A DNA stretch of 64,000 nt from Escallonia rubra (taxonomy: Eukaryota > Streptophyta > Magnoliopsida > Escalloniales > Escalloniaceae): the NCBI GenBank assembly GCA_033065855.1, contig JAVXUO010002337.1, forward strand, positions 1-64,000, given 5' to 3'. Both the position numbers and the translations under genes were made by a program. The notes under the pieces are model-generated. The model was not told where the DNA came from. It searched no databases and saw only the letters and a list, made by a program, of their open reading frames with translations. Of the stretch, positions 34,629 to 46,700 are shown in pieces (the stretch's first letter is position 1; each line of letters starts with the position of its first letter).

Positions 34629-35985
34629 GGAAAAATGTTAACATATTAGTATTCTATATTCTCAGACACGTTGATTTTTTTTTAAAAAAATTCTATATCT
34701 GATTCTTGGAGATACTCTTCTTTCTAGTTTCTTGTAGGAGAGTCTACTAATTTTGCGCAGAGTCCCATTATACGTACTTTTATAAGTGCAATTATACAAT
34801 TGTTGTTCTCCCTTTAAACCAAATACCATTTTAGAGCATCCATCTCAAACCAATTAGTAATGAAGCATGGTGAGTGCGGCCAGAAGATAGTAGTAGCAAA
34901 AGTACCAATCACGGTGTGAAAGAGGACAAACTGGGAATAGAGACGGAGACTTGACCTACATATGCATCTAACTGTAATACTATCTCAGAGCATACATCTC
35001 AATATCAATTTAAAAAAAACAAGCCTTTCAAATCCATATAACACGAAAGGAAGTCAAAGAGTTTTGACGTGGGATAAGTTTCTTAATGCTAGAGGTATAT
35101 CAACTCATTTGAGGTGATTGTAAATGGAGATCCAAATGCTTTATAAATCTAGAGAGACGGACAAATATTAGTAGAGGGTACAAAAATTAGTAGAGGATGC
35201 CATACACTGTCATATTTTTGTTGAGGACAAGCCCATCTTAAAAGCTAAAAAAAAACATATACGTCTGGTTGATACAATATCGTGTCTTTAAAGACTGGGT
35301 GACTGAGATATGAGTCCAGTTAAAACATGTATTACGGTATGGTACATGAGGAATTTCGAAAATAAAACAAAGATGGAAGAACTAATGCAATCAGCGCACA
35401 TGTCTCTCCGTAGGCTAACATACTTTATCAAGAAAAAATTTGGATAGGATGCGGATTTAGTTGTACAGGGAATAAAATTTCAATATGGCACATTTTAACG
35501 GACATGTATAAAGAATTAGTGGAGGCTTCGAGAGGGTACATAGAGGCCTTGGATTTAATATCAAAACCTTGTTGAAAATACTTGCATCTAAATATTTGTT
35601 CTAGTGGTTCACATTGTAATCAAATGGATTTTTGTTTTCTAACCTAGGAATCTTTTGTAGGTTAATGGAGTTGCACGTGTACAAAAAGATGAAATAAGAA
35701 GGATAATGGTCAGAGACAATTGATTTTGGTTGGTAAAATTTGAACATGGAGTAAGTAAGAATTTTCAAGAAAAAAATGTTGATTAAAGAAAGACCAATAT
35801 TATTTATATGAAAATTTGCCTGAAGGCAGTATGAAAGGCTAAAGGCAATGGTCATCAAAGCTTAGGTACAATAGAGGGTTAAACTGAGATCTACAAGCTT
35901 GTTAAAGCACTTAAAATTTCGAGCTTAACGACGATAGTTTCTAACGAGGTACACACCTATATCCTTTAATTCTAATCAAAAGATA
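34629..35985. other. No gene seen (possible CACTA 3' remainder)
   Basis: AT-rich sequence with only short reading frames and no recognisable domains. No CACTA 3' end (TAGTG with subterminal TTTTAGCGACGG-type repeats) could be located. Confidence 0.4.
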
Positions 35986-36256
35986 CTTTCTTTGTCCCAT
36001 TTTGAGTGTCTTGCTTTCTGTGTTCGTATGCCTATATGAATGTTAGTTAAGCAATACATAAGATGTAATACGTATGCGATTTCCTATATTACTCTTGGGA
36101 AAACATACATTTCTGTTAAATATGTCTTCTTTGGGCAGTGTTGGAAAGTACTTTATGTGTTATAAGTTCAAGTGTTATAAGTTATCACTAAATTTGATAT
36201 ATTTTCTTAAACATGGTGCAGAGTCAAAAAAGAGACTGAAAATAGGACAAGAAGAG
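35986..36256. mobile_element. Stowaway-like MITE
   Basis: A 271-bp segment lies between TA dinucleotides (35984-35985 and 36257-36258). Its ends are CTTTCTTTGTCCCATTTTGA and the complement of CTCTTCTTGTCCTATTTTCA, continuing into GTGTCTTGC and GTCTCTTTT-like sequence. TIRs related to CTCCCTCCGTCCCA with a TA duplication mark Stowaway (Tc1/mariner) MITEs. The arms are diverged, so it is old. Confidence 0.6.
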
Positions 36257-36258
36257 TA

Positions 36259-38640
36259 CTAAGTATTGTTTTATAAGTCCGTTGTTCTTAATAGTGTGAT
36301 ACATGTAAAAGAAAATCCATTTTTACTTCTTACTATTTCCGATTCCTCTCTCTGATATGTCTTCGTTATCCTTTATAGCCGGTTTAAAACAATCTTAGTG
36401 AAATCACAATCTTATATAGTTTAGTTTTGCTTATAAGGCCCAAAAGTTGTTAACTAACATTTCCGTGGTGAATAACGCACAAAGCATGAAAGCTCTGTTT
36501 ACATCTAGAGCTTCGTCATAATTTATTGAAAATGCTCGATCAATTCTAGGTTCTACATATTAGATTCTGATTTCGACCTTTTTTCAGTTGTTTCCAAGTT
36601 ACCTTGATCAAGCAGGTTGTAGTAGAACACGTTGGACATCCCTTTATCAAACTAGATTGAACTATGAAAACAAAAACGTTGATTTATTGCATCCAATTTA
36701 GTCCTAAATGTGATCCTCAACGATACCTCACACCAGATGAAGAGCCGATTTGACTTAAGCTTAATATAACAGAGTAGTTCAATTGCAATCTTATGTAGTC
36801 ATTGTTGTTGAAGAGAGCGTGTTGAGTTGTATTAGTTCGACACTAGTAAGTGTGGAATATAAGTTGTCCATACAGAGTTGAATAGAACCATGTCCTCTCG
36901 GCTTAAAGCTTCTACGTTAAGTTGGACTCATTCCATCTATGGGCTTCCTTGGTCGACATTTGAATCCCCGCTACCTCCTTAACACTAGCACTTCACTGAG
37001 TTTTGATTCACGAGTTTGATGAAATAATTCCAACGGCTACCAATTCTCCGACCACCTCACAAATATGAGCTTGTGTTGAGAGCGGGTCTATGCGTGTGGT
37101 TCGAGAGTACACAAGGGTGTTATTATGCATATTGCATAAATATAAGAGTATATATGGAAGATAAAGGGTATTTTTAAAATCTTTGACTTGCGAATATTGA
37201 CTGTAATTGTGAATGGAGCTGGATGGCACATCATTTCCTACGAAGACTCCAACAATGGCTAATTACACTCTTTGCATCGCTTTGCAATCTTATACATTGT
37301 ATAATCTCGAGAGTGCTAATAAGGCTGAAATTTTCTATTAGCAAATATAATTGCTCTTTAAATTATGTAGATAATTATGATCGTGGCATGTCTTAGGTTA
37401 AGTTTGTGGACATCACGTACCAAAATGTAAGTTTAATTACCTCATCGTGTGCATCGTTGTTTGAACTCATTTGCATAAACTGATGTTATGCAATCTAGGT
37501 TTGCTTGATCAAGAATCCAATTTGAAACGAGACAGTTCTCTCCTTGTTAGGAGCTGTTTTTGCTTTTGTACTTTTACTTGTCAAGTGTTTAACCATTTAT
37601 GGCAATGTAGATCACTTTGTTTACAACTCTTAAATATCAATGCAACTAGCTTTTCAACACCACGCAATGCACTGTTAGACTATGCACCTTTTGCCGTTAA
37701 AGATACATGGAGACATTGTATCCGCTAAGGACCAATATGTGTAGATCTAGAGAAACTACATTTTGCGTGAAACCTTGCACATAAAAATGAAGATGTCTAT
37801 TATTAACATCTTCGCAATGATATCAATTCTCGCTATCAAGTGGGGCAGGTCTCGAGAAATGTCATATTCAAATTAAAGAAACTTTATATCTGCAAATCAA
37901 ACATACACGACGTTGCATTAAAACATGCAAATGACACATGAAACCCATATAAATCAATATTCATTAGTTGTAACTTATCACGTAATATAGTACCCATTGT
38001 TATCCATAAAAATCTCCCAGGCGAATGATCAACAATGTTAGGATAGATATAACCTCAAAAGCTAATCAACTGCGAGGACGAAATACGTATAGAGAAACAA
38101 TAGTCACCCTTACGATGATTTCAGGATTCAAGTTACAATGCACTAATGATGAAAAATTATTCTCTTCCTTGTGTTCCACTAATCACCCGTCATCAAATCA
38201 GTTACGACATGGTTAATGATGCAAATCTAAAATTTACTCCCTTTCATCCTTATTCACCAACAACAAATTCATCGTTGTAGATTATCAGCACAATATATAG
38301 AAAAAAGTAAGTTGCTTGTGAATTGTCACTTTGTGGTTATCAGGACACAACTAACATGTAGCAACAAAAGCAACAAACTTTTGTTGCTGAATAAGGGTGT
38401 GAAAGGAAGTTGTGAGCACAAAAATGTATATAGTGGTGGCTGGCAGAGGTTGGGGGTGGTGGCTAGTGGAGGTCGGCAGTGGCTGATGAAAGTTGGAGGC
38501 GATGATTGCTGTGGTGTGGTGGTGCCGATGATTAATTTGGTGGCAGAGCGGTGGTGTTGTTGACCTGGAGGTAATGGCTAATGGCAACTCTACGTGGATC
38601 GCCACATAGGCGACATCTTGCTATTTGATTGAGAGATGAT
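36259..38640. other. About 2.4 kb without a recognisable gene
   Basis: Reading frames are short and scattered over both strands and show no domain. Base composition is ordinary AT-rich intergenic until about 38400, where a GGTGG-rich stretch (38430-38580) begins. No element ends were identified. Confidence 0.4.
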
Positions 38641-38879
38641 ACCACGTCAATGATGACAACATAGTGGTGCCAAGAAAAGTGGGTTCTTACTTACGTGGAG
38701 GTGCCACAAAGGTTGCAGTCCATGTCAACTTCCAAGTATACAAAGTGAGAGACAACAAGGACGGAGTAAGGGCTGAGAGCAAGGCTTCCCAGACGGGCCG
38801 TGAGGAATGGCAGTGCTGCGAAGGCAAAGTTAAGACGAACAGGGCCGACAGTCGGTAGTCCAAGTCAGGGTCCAAGTCG

Positions 38880-39060
38880 AGTTCCAAGTCAGGGTCCGAT
38901 GTTACGATCTTAAGTTATGTCCAATTTTATGTTTCTCTCTCTAGAATCCAAGAGCTCTCCAATTCTAGAGTGAGAAAGTGATTTTTGTGAGAATGAAGAA
39001 GAAGTCCCTTTTTTGAGTTGTAAAGTTCACTATTTATAGGAAACAGTGTGCTTATGTCAT
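38880..39060 (-). promoter_or_regulatory. Minus-strand promoter-like segment, possibly from an LTR
   Basis: Read on the minus strand, CCTATAAATAG (complement of about 39030-39040) is a good TATA box, followed by a purine/pyrimidine-rich leader-like stretch. A direct repeat of TCCAAGTCAGGG-type units lies at about 38858-38900. The GC-rich arrays at 39.4-41.5 kb lie upstream of this TATA box. The layout resembles U3-R of an LTR or a retroelement leader, but no LTR borders were found. Confidence 0.4.
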
Positions 39061-39436
39061 AAAGTGCCACATGTCGTCCCCTGGGAGTGACACGTCACAA
39101 GGGGTCCCAAAATACCGGTTCTCCGTTGGACTGCCGGTTCCCAAATTCGCGTTGCCTGCCTCGCACAGCGTCGCTCTACCTGTCTGAGAAGACTGACCAT
39201 ACCATGACGGCATGATCAGAGTAAACCCGTTGCCCCAGCCACCAATCCAAGCCCTTACTGAATCCCACGAGGTGCGTCAAGAGACGCGCAGAGAACCTGA
39301 CAGTGGTGAGGGTTACCCCTGTAGCCAACTGCCAGGCGGACTAGGCGCGATGCCCTCCGAGGACCTGCTCCCGTCCCGGAGTGACCCGGGGGTCATTGCC
39401 CTGGTGGTGTCGGTGATCAATGGTAACATGAGCGTA

Positions 39437-39838
39437 TATGGCCGAAGCCCCCTGTGACTGTGACGGCGATGGCTATAAGGTTGTGAGCCCATCCCGATAC
39501 GAGGGCCGAAGCCCCCCCTTTGATTGAGACGGTGATGGCTATAAGGTTGTGAGCCCATCCCGGTATGAGGGCCAATGCCCCCCCTTTGATTGAGACGGCG
39601 ATGGCTATAAGGTTGTGAGCCCATCCCAGTACGAGGGCCGAAGCCCCCCCCTCCCCTTTGATTGAGACGGAGATGGCTATAAGGTTGTGAGCCTATCCCG
39701 GTACGAGGGTCGAAGCCCCCCCCTTTGATTGAGACGGCGATGGCTATAAGGTTGTGAGCCCATCCCGGTATGAGGGCCGAAGCCCCCCTGTGATTGAGAC
39801 GACGATGGCTATAAGGCTGTGAGCCCATCTCGTTAGCA
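39437..39838. repeat. Tandem array, ~66-bp unit, six to seven copies
   Basis: Copies of GAGACGGCGATGGCTATAAG then TTGTGAGCCCATCCCGGTA and GAGGGCCGAAGCCCCCC begin near 39460, 39526, 39592, 39664, 39731 and 39797. The period is 65-72 bp, varying mainly in the length of a C run. The long reading frames here exist only because of the repeat. Confidence 0.9.
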
Positions 39839-39841
39839 TGC

Positions 39842-40395
39842 AACATGATTGTGGCGCATGGGCGCGGTGCCTATAGCACGAGACAATACCTGGTGCCGGG
39901 GGTACATGTTACGAAAGTGGCGCGGCGACGATCGTCGCGAAGCAATACTTGGTGCCGGGGCACGTATCATGACGATGGCGCAAGGGCGTGGTGACGAACG
40001 TCGCAGAGTAATATTTTGTGCCGGGGCACGTATCATGAGAATGGCGCAAGGGCGCGGCGACGAACGTCGCGGAGCAATATTTGGTGCGCACATATAATGA
40101 CGATGGCGCACGGGCGCGGCGACGAACGTCGCGGATCAATATTTGGTGCCGAGGCACGTATCATGAGAATGGCGCACGGGCGCGGCGACGAACGTCGTGG
40201 ATTAATACTTGGTGCCGGGGGCACGTATGATGAGAATGGCGCACGGGCGCGGTGACGAACGTCGCAGCACAATATTTGGTGCCGGGGCCCGTATCATGAG
40301 AATGGCGCAAGGGCGCGGCGACGAACGTCGTGGAGCAATATATGGTGCCGGGGCACCTATCATGAGAATGGCGCAAGGGCGCGGGTCGGGTGTCT
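39842..40395. repeat. Tandem array, ~62-bp unit, about nine copies
   Basis: Units contain GGCGCGGCGACGAACGTCGC, GGAGCAATATTTGGTGCCGG and GGCACGTATCATGAGAATGG. Each has the palindromic core GCGACGAACGTCGC. It follows the 66-bp array directly but is unrelated in sequence. Confidence 0.9.
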
Positions 40396-40614
40396 CGAAG
40401 ACAGGATGTGAGTTGAGTGTGCTTGTGATAAGAAAATAATGAATGCAACATGTAGTAATGACAAAGTTGGGAGTGATGGTATGCCGTCGTTGGCGACGGG
40501 TCATTCGACGGTAGCGGTGTGCGGTCACGAACGACAGACGTCACGAGGTTGATGCACGACGGACGTCGCGAGGTTGATGTCCGAACGTCCGTAAACATCG
40601 CGAAGGTGCAAAGA

Positions 40615-41480
40615 CTCGAGAAAACAAGTGCGCGCGGGAGGGAAGGCCATAGGTCAACATTGGGGGGAAGGCCAAGGCCACCACCCCTGGGGAGGCCGAG
40701 GCCGACCCCTTGGGGGTGGCTAAGGCAAAAGGCCAACTCCCATTAAGGGAGGCCAAGGCCACTCCCCCCTTCGGTGAACTTCAGGCGCGCCGACGGTAGG
40801 TGTTTTGATGAGAAAAGGCAAATTCGGAAGTTGCGTTACGACGGGCGTGTCGATGTGAATCGTAACTATATGACGAACGAGGTGCCAAAGTCACGCGCAA
40901 CGCGTACGAAGCAAAAAAAGTGCAAAAAAGGGGTTTGCGCGGAGGGGTGAACCACCGGGGGAAAATGGTCGAGGCCAACCCCTCCTGGAGGCTGAGGCCG
41001 ACCCCCTAGGCCTGGGGAAGGCCGAGGCCGACTCCCTGGGGTTGGCCAATGCCAAATGGCCAACTTCCAGTTTCGGAGCCCAAGGTCATTTCTCCTTTTG
41101 CAAACTTCGGGTTCACCGTCGGTAGGTGTTTTTATAAGCAATGACAAATCCGAAAGTTGTGTTGCGACGAGCGTGCTACCAAGAATTGTACCCACATGAT
41201 GAACAAGGTGCCAGAGTCATGTACGAAACGTACGGAAAGAAAAAAGTGCGAAAAGGACTTTGCGCGAAGAGTGAAGAACGGGGGGGGAGGGGAAAGGCCA
41301 AGGCCAAACCCCATCGGAGGCCGAGACCGACCCCATGGCCTTGGGCGAGGCCGAGGCCGACCCCATGGGGTTGGCCAAGGCCTTTACCCCTTGACCCCGT
41401 TGCTCCGGTTGCGCTGTCGATCGACATTTTTGGTGAAAAGGTGTTCGGGTAGTCTCGACGTGACGATCGCGCTACGTGAG
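40615..41480. repeat. Tandem array, ~326-bp unit, two full copies and a partial one
   Basis: The motif GGTAGGTGTTTT followed by AAATTCGGAAGTTG-like sequence recurs at about 40795 and 41121. Each unit also has a GGCCGAGGCCGACCCC-rich block and a GTGCAAAAAAGG-like end. A third partial copy runs from about 41250. A short duplication of a GACGTCGCGAGGTTGATG-type unit lies just before it, at about 40527-40580. Confidence 0.8.
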
Positions 41481-41530
41481 TGATGTCGAGGCGAAATGAA
41501 ATGTCTAAGTCGTGCATGAATCAAGAAAAA

Positions 41531-42085
41531 CACATGTCTTGGGCGCGCGGGCGCTGACCGGTTCGATGCGTTGGCAAAAAATGACCGTTGACAATGTCGA
41601 CGTGTTCGCGCGAAATGAGACTCCTATTGGGCCTTGGGTACGACCAGAATAGGTTGGGAACACATAGTATGTGAAGTTTTTTTTTCTACTCATGAACCAT
41701 AGATTGACAAGGCAACGCACTTTAGGCATTGATCGTATGTTAAGGGGTCTTTTGAATTTTCTATCAAGTAAGTAAAAATTGTAGGATTGGGCAAAGAGAG
41801 TGAAGGATACTAGAAATAGTGAAAGACCTTTTGAGATCACGCTTACCTACAAAGGAAACGTACGAGAGGGGAGATTTTTTTATATATGGTGATTTTTTTA
41901 TAGATTGACCCAATGAGAGGTTTTGAAATTTCTTAAGGAAAAATAATAAACCGATGGACGCCATGACACGGTTTAAAAACTTGCAATTCGAAGAATTCAC
42001 CGTTTGCAAGGGAAGGCCTCTAGTGCATTCTGAGTGCACCTACATTTGCTTAGAGTCTGTAATACTAGTAATAATTTAGGTATGA
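41531..42085. other. No gene seen
   Basis: Mixed composition passing from the GC-rich arrays into AT-rich sequence. No domain, no clear repeat and no element ends. Confidence 0.4.
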
Positions 42086-43512
42086 ATGTATGAATAAAAT
42101 CTCGGTTATAGTTGACTTTAAAGACTCCTAATTCTTTTACTCCTGAAATCCGAAGCTTTTTAATTTTTTTGTTATAGGTTATAAAATGTTTAAATTTTTC
42201 ATTGTAGTTGACTTCAATTTTTTGGTTATAGCCAACTTTGAAGACTCCTAATTTGGCTATTTACCACTAACACATTTATTTAAGCCTAATTCGACTTTAA
42301 AGCTGACGGTCTAAAAGTGAAAAAAAAAAATTTGAAATTTGTAGGCTTAAATAAAGGTATCTATACTACTTCTAAATGTCTCAATCTTTGTAAATAATTT
42401 TTTAGTCAAAAATACCCTTACATAAACTTTTAATGCCATTATTCTCCTCAGTAGTAAAAACAAATGAGTTGATATTATGGCATATGAAAGAGTCCATCAT
42501 TAAATGCTAATTAATGCATGTTCCCTCCCATAAGTTAACTTGTCAAATGCATGGTCCTCTCTCTAAAAATCGTTCAAATTTTTTGCCAACCCTTCAAATT
42601 CTATGACATTAAAACGTGTGCCTATCTATAAAAACTTGTCATTTTCAAGATGCCACATACCACTCCTTCAAACCCTTTTCTTGTCTCTCTCTCACCTCCT
42701 TATTAACGGATGACTATACATCATCCGAAATCCATCATTGCAACTCTTCATCTTCGATACATCGTGTTACTATACAGTGAGAAGCTTTATCACACAATGA
42801 ATTGTTCTCTCTTTCAGTCCTCTAATCAGAACTTTGGATATCATTCTCTAGAATATAGAATATAACAGATTAAATACTTTGTACTAAACAGAAAAGGAGA
42901 GAAAATTATTTACGATGAAAATATCCTATTTTAACACATTTACGTGTCAAAAGAAGTGGGGTGAAATCGAATAATGTATTTGCATGGAGCTATGGGTTGT
43001 GTTTGAGTTTAGTGAATATGAGAATATAAGTTGAAAATCGTAACCAAATGGAAACCTTTTGAAGACAAAGATCAAAATCATCTTGTTGAATCAATTGCTT
43101 GTACATTCATGACAAGTAGTTATAGAGAAAGCAACAACACATGGCTTCTCAAAATGACAACTCACAAAATATGAAGGATTATTTTATGTAACATCACGCT
43201 CAAATGAGAAAAAGAAAAAACACTTATTAGCACAACATGCATGTTATACGAATAATTCGATACAATTCCGCTCATGCCTATTTATGTGGTTTCATATTAA
43301 CGTTAATATCCACGTGCAACGCACGTGCATTCACCTAGTTAATAGTAAAAAGCCGAATCAAGAGTCTTTAAAGTCAACTAAAACCAAAATTTTAAAGTCA
43401 ATCATAGCCAAAACTTTAAACATTGAATCTAGATACTACAATCGAATATTACGCATAAAATTTCAAAGATCAAAGAATTAGATGTCCCATAGTCAACTAT
43501 AATCGAATTTTT
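42086..43512. mobile_element. Fold-back/TIR element of unknown family carrying a Helitron
   Basis: The left arm (about 42090-42290) and right arm (about 43340-43510) are imperfect inverted repeats of roughly 170-190 bp. Shared pieces include ATAGTTGACTTTAAAGACTC, TTTTGGTTATAG and GGCTATTTACC-like sequence. I did not find clear target duplications. The space between the arms is almost entirely the Helitron at 42360-43338. The right arm ends about 250 bp from the stop codon of the PHD-finger gene. Confidence 0.5.
42360..43338 (+). mobile_element. Non-autonomous Helitron
   Basis: The 5' end is TCTATACTACTTCTAAATG, matching the TC and TCTMTACTA start of plant Helitrons. The 3' end is CACCTAG (CTRR type), preceded by the short hairpin ACGTGCAACGCACGT about 10 bp upstream. 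Insertion is between A (42359) and T (43339), as this class requires, with no target duplication. It is 979 bp long and has no Rep/helicase. Confidence 0.85.
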
Positions 43513-43765
43513 GTTCAATAAAGAGCACTTGAATTGAGTCAGACCGCAATTTCTTTTCATCGAAAATAAAGATTGAGGGTAGATGCAGAATATATACGAG
43601 AGTACAAATTACAGAGATCACATCCCTCCCCCTCCTGAGAACCCGAATTTCATTGAAGGAAACTAGTAAGAACATGTGTTTGGTGTAAAAGTTTGCATTT
43701 CTTCTTTCACCAAGTATACCACCGAGCTACATCATGTACAACACTGCTGTAAAGGCTCAACAAAG

Positions 43766-46700
43766 CTACATTTTCAGACAAGTCCCCTCGAAACCAGGAG
43801 GAATATCAATACACATTTCACTTTTAACAGTCGATAACCGAGGCTGTGGAACTCTAGTACCCGAGATTTCCCTTTGAAACGAATCTTTAGGAGCCACGAT
43901 ATCGACTCTTCCAACGTTTTCGCCGCCAACCATGTCGATATCCATGTCAATTGCCTCACTCCCTTGCCTGTTGCCATTAGCACATGTGTTGTGCGCACCA
44001 TTTTGAGGACAAACTACCGACTGGAGTTGGTCCTTATCCTTGCATTCAGCAACTTTTTTCACACGACGAAATAATCCCCAGAAAAAGTAGTTGCCATTCC
44101 ATTCTGGGAAAAAAAGCACCCAGAAGAGAAAACTAATGTCATTGTCATCTAGGCACCAAGAACATAAGTAATTACTACAGTTGTACCCGATAGCTTGTCG
44201 TTTGGCACAAAACTAGTACAGTATAGTCCTTCACTTGGGCTTGGTTTTCATAGCACAAAACACCAACTACAGAAATTAAATATCATAAGAAGACAATACA
44301 TAACTTACCTTAAAAGGAGCACTCTATTGCAGTTTTTGCATGATAGTTGATTGAATACGGACAAGGAAAGAGAGAAAAATATCCCTAGTCATCTGTTTGC
44401 TTCTATATGTTCGATCATTTATGATTGTACGATCCGAGGTTAATCTGGAGGGAACTTTTCCCCGCAAATCAATAGTGCTAAGAAAGCATCAATTTCACTA
44501 TTCACTCCCACATAACAGAGCCCACACATTTTACTACATAACCCACGGTTCAAGGTAATGTACCCAAATTGAAAATAAAAAGGAAGCCAGATATGTAAGT
44601 TATGCCAAGCACACATCTCCAATAATAGAGCAGAAGGAAAGCTGAAGTCTAGAGGGACTAGAGCTCTTACTTTGAGATTCCACATGCAAGCATCTAGATG
44701 TAAATACGAGCAACTCGACACCATTAATATAGCTCTTCATCACTAGATCTTGCACCCATATGGACTCCAGAAGAACAACATAATCACTAGACCTAAAGAA
44801 AGCTAAACAGACATCACTTGTCATGCAAAATAACTACTAAGGCCCCAAAACAGCGAGGGTGCAGAAACAAACCTCTCACTGTTAGACGGGAAAAAGTAAA
44901 GTCCAATCTCATCTTTATCAGGACAGTCACCCTGGAATATGTCCATCCAAATCTTATCACGAGGGAGCAGCTCAAATTCAAGGACTGCAGGCATTTTCTT
45001 TACGAACTCATAGATCCGAAGGCGAACACTTGTTGGAGGATGTGCCTGGAAACCATCATCGAATCCCCCATGTTGAAAACTATTGTTACGTAGTTTAAAG
45101 CCCCCCCTAAACAAAGCAAACATGAAAGTTAGTAGGCATAACTCCATGGTGATTTCTAAAATTTAAGTGACGAACACTACTTGTAGTAAATTATGTGCCA
45201 CAACAAGCATCACCTTCTGGGCGAGTGGACATATTGCATGTTATAGCTACACAAAGTTCGAGTAATAGCTCTCACTTTACTTGTAGGAGTACATCTTGGA
45301 TCCATCCACTATGCTAGACCAAGTCTTCACATGGCCACCATTAGGTGGATGTTGTTCAGTATATCACCGAAAGAACAGCGTATCTTATAATTGCTACTCT
45401 TTCATGACAAGCTATATTATTTAATTTTCCCAATACGGATATACACTTTACTAAGGAGCAAAGAGAGAAAATTTGCCTACAGACACTACAAAATGTATGA
45501 TGAACCGAGGAAAGTCTAACCACGACACACAAAGTGCCCTTGAATTCTTCAAGGATAGGAATGGATGTATAGTTTAGCAAAAGATAACTATCAGGCAGAG
45601 CATGAACACGCTACTTACTTCCAAAAAGCATGTCGAGCAGGATCACTTAGCAACTTCCGCGCCTCCATGTCAGTACATACATTACCTCCTACAAAAATGA
45701 TAAAATCGATTTTATTAACACAGTTCAATGTTCCCAGTGATGATTCTAATCATTCTATTAATCACAGAGAACTGCATTAGTTTCTTCTTCCAACATGAAC
45801 TTATCTTAAATATTAACAAAAATTTAGAAACAACAAGGACTAAATCTTAAACCATTCGCCAGATGTTTTAGCAGTAGTTTCAGGCAACGAGAACCTGACA
45901 GATCGAACACCAGAATACCCTTGCCTGAAATGATGATAGGGTAGGCAGTGCATTGGAAGTGAAACTAAACCTGAAGCTTACACGCTGTCTCTTCTAAATC
46001 AGCATTGCTACTTTCAATTTCCTTTGCAATAATTATTGTAAAAGTGTCGTGAGAATAACCACTTGCCATAACATATACTCCATATTAAACCAGAGAAGAT
46101 AGGGTACATGCTTAAATAAAGGCACCCGCACCTCGATGGACATGCTAGGGACGAAACATTCAGTTTCACCCAAGTTATTGAGAACTACAACTCTTGACTC
46201 AAAAATTTAATTATCATCTAGCAACGACATCGACTTCATGAAACAATGGAGGCAAAGATACAACAAAAGAATGGGCAACCTGGATGAATTGCCAATTAAC
46301 AGCAGTTAAAAAAGTGCCTGTACCATCAGGGAAAATTTAAATATCATAACTACTACATGATATAAAAGTGCAATGAAGGCTAAAACAGGACAGACTATGA
46401 AGAGAACAGAGACGCCCTTGCCTGGTACAATTAGATGTGGGCAGTTTATCGAAAGCGAATACGAAGGTGCATCTGACTCTTTAATCATCGCCTTCTCTGA
46501 CTTTGTATCCGTGGAATCAAATTCCTCAGCAGCCTTAAGCGCGGTCATAGGCTGTCTCATAACAGCATGATCCTTCACGGGATCTAGAACACCATTGCTT
46601 TCTGAAACAAACATTATTGAACCCATAAGATGTATACCAAATGACAGCGCCAAGCAAGGTTAGACAAATGCTGAACATGGGGGTACATTGTCAGACTAAC

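Noticed and set aside
39437-40395. Regularly spaced repeats resembling a CRISPR array
   Set aside because: There are no distinct repeats and unique spacers; whole units are repeated head to tail, and the context is a plant chromosome with no cas genes.
39313-41517. Several 75-190-codon frames on both strands
   Set aside because: All lie in GC-rich tandem arrays, overlap on opposite strands and repeat with the array period.
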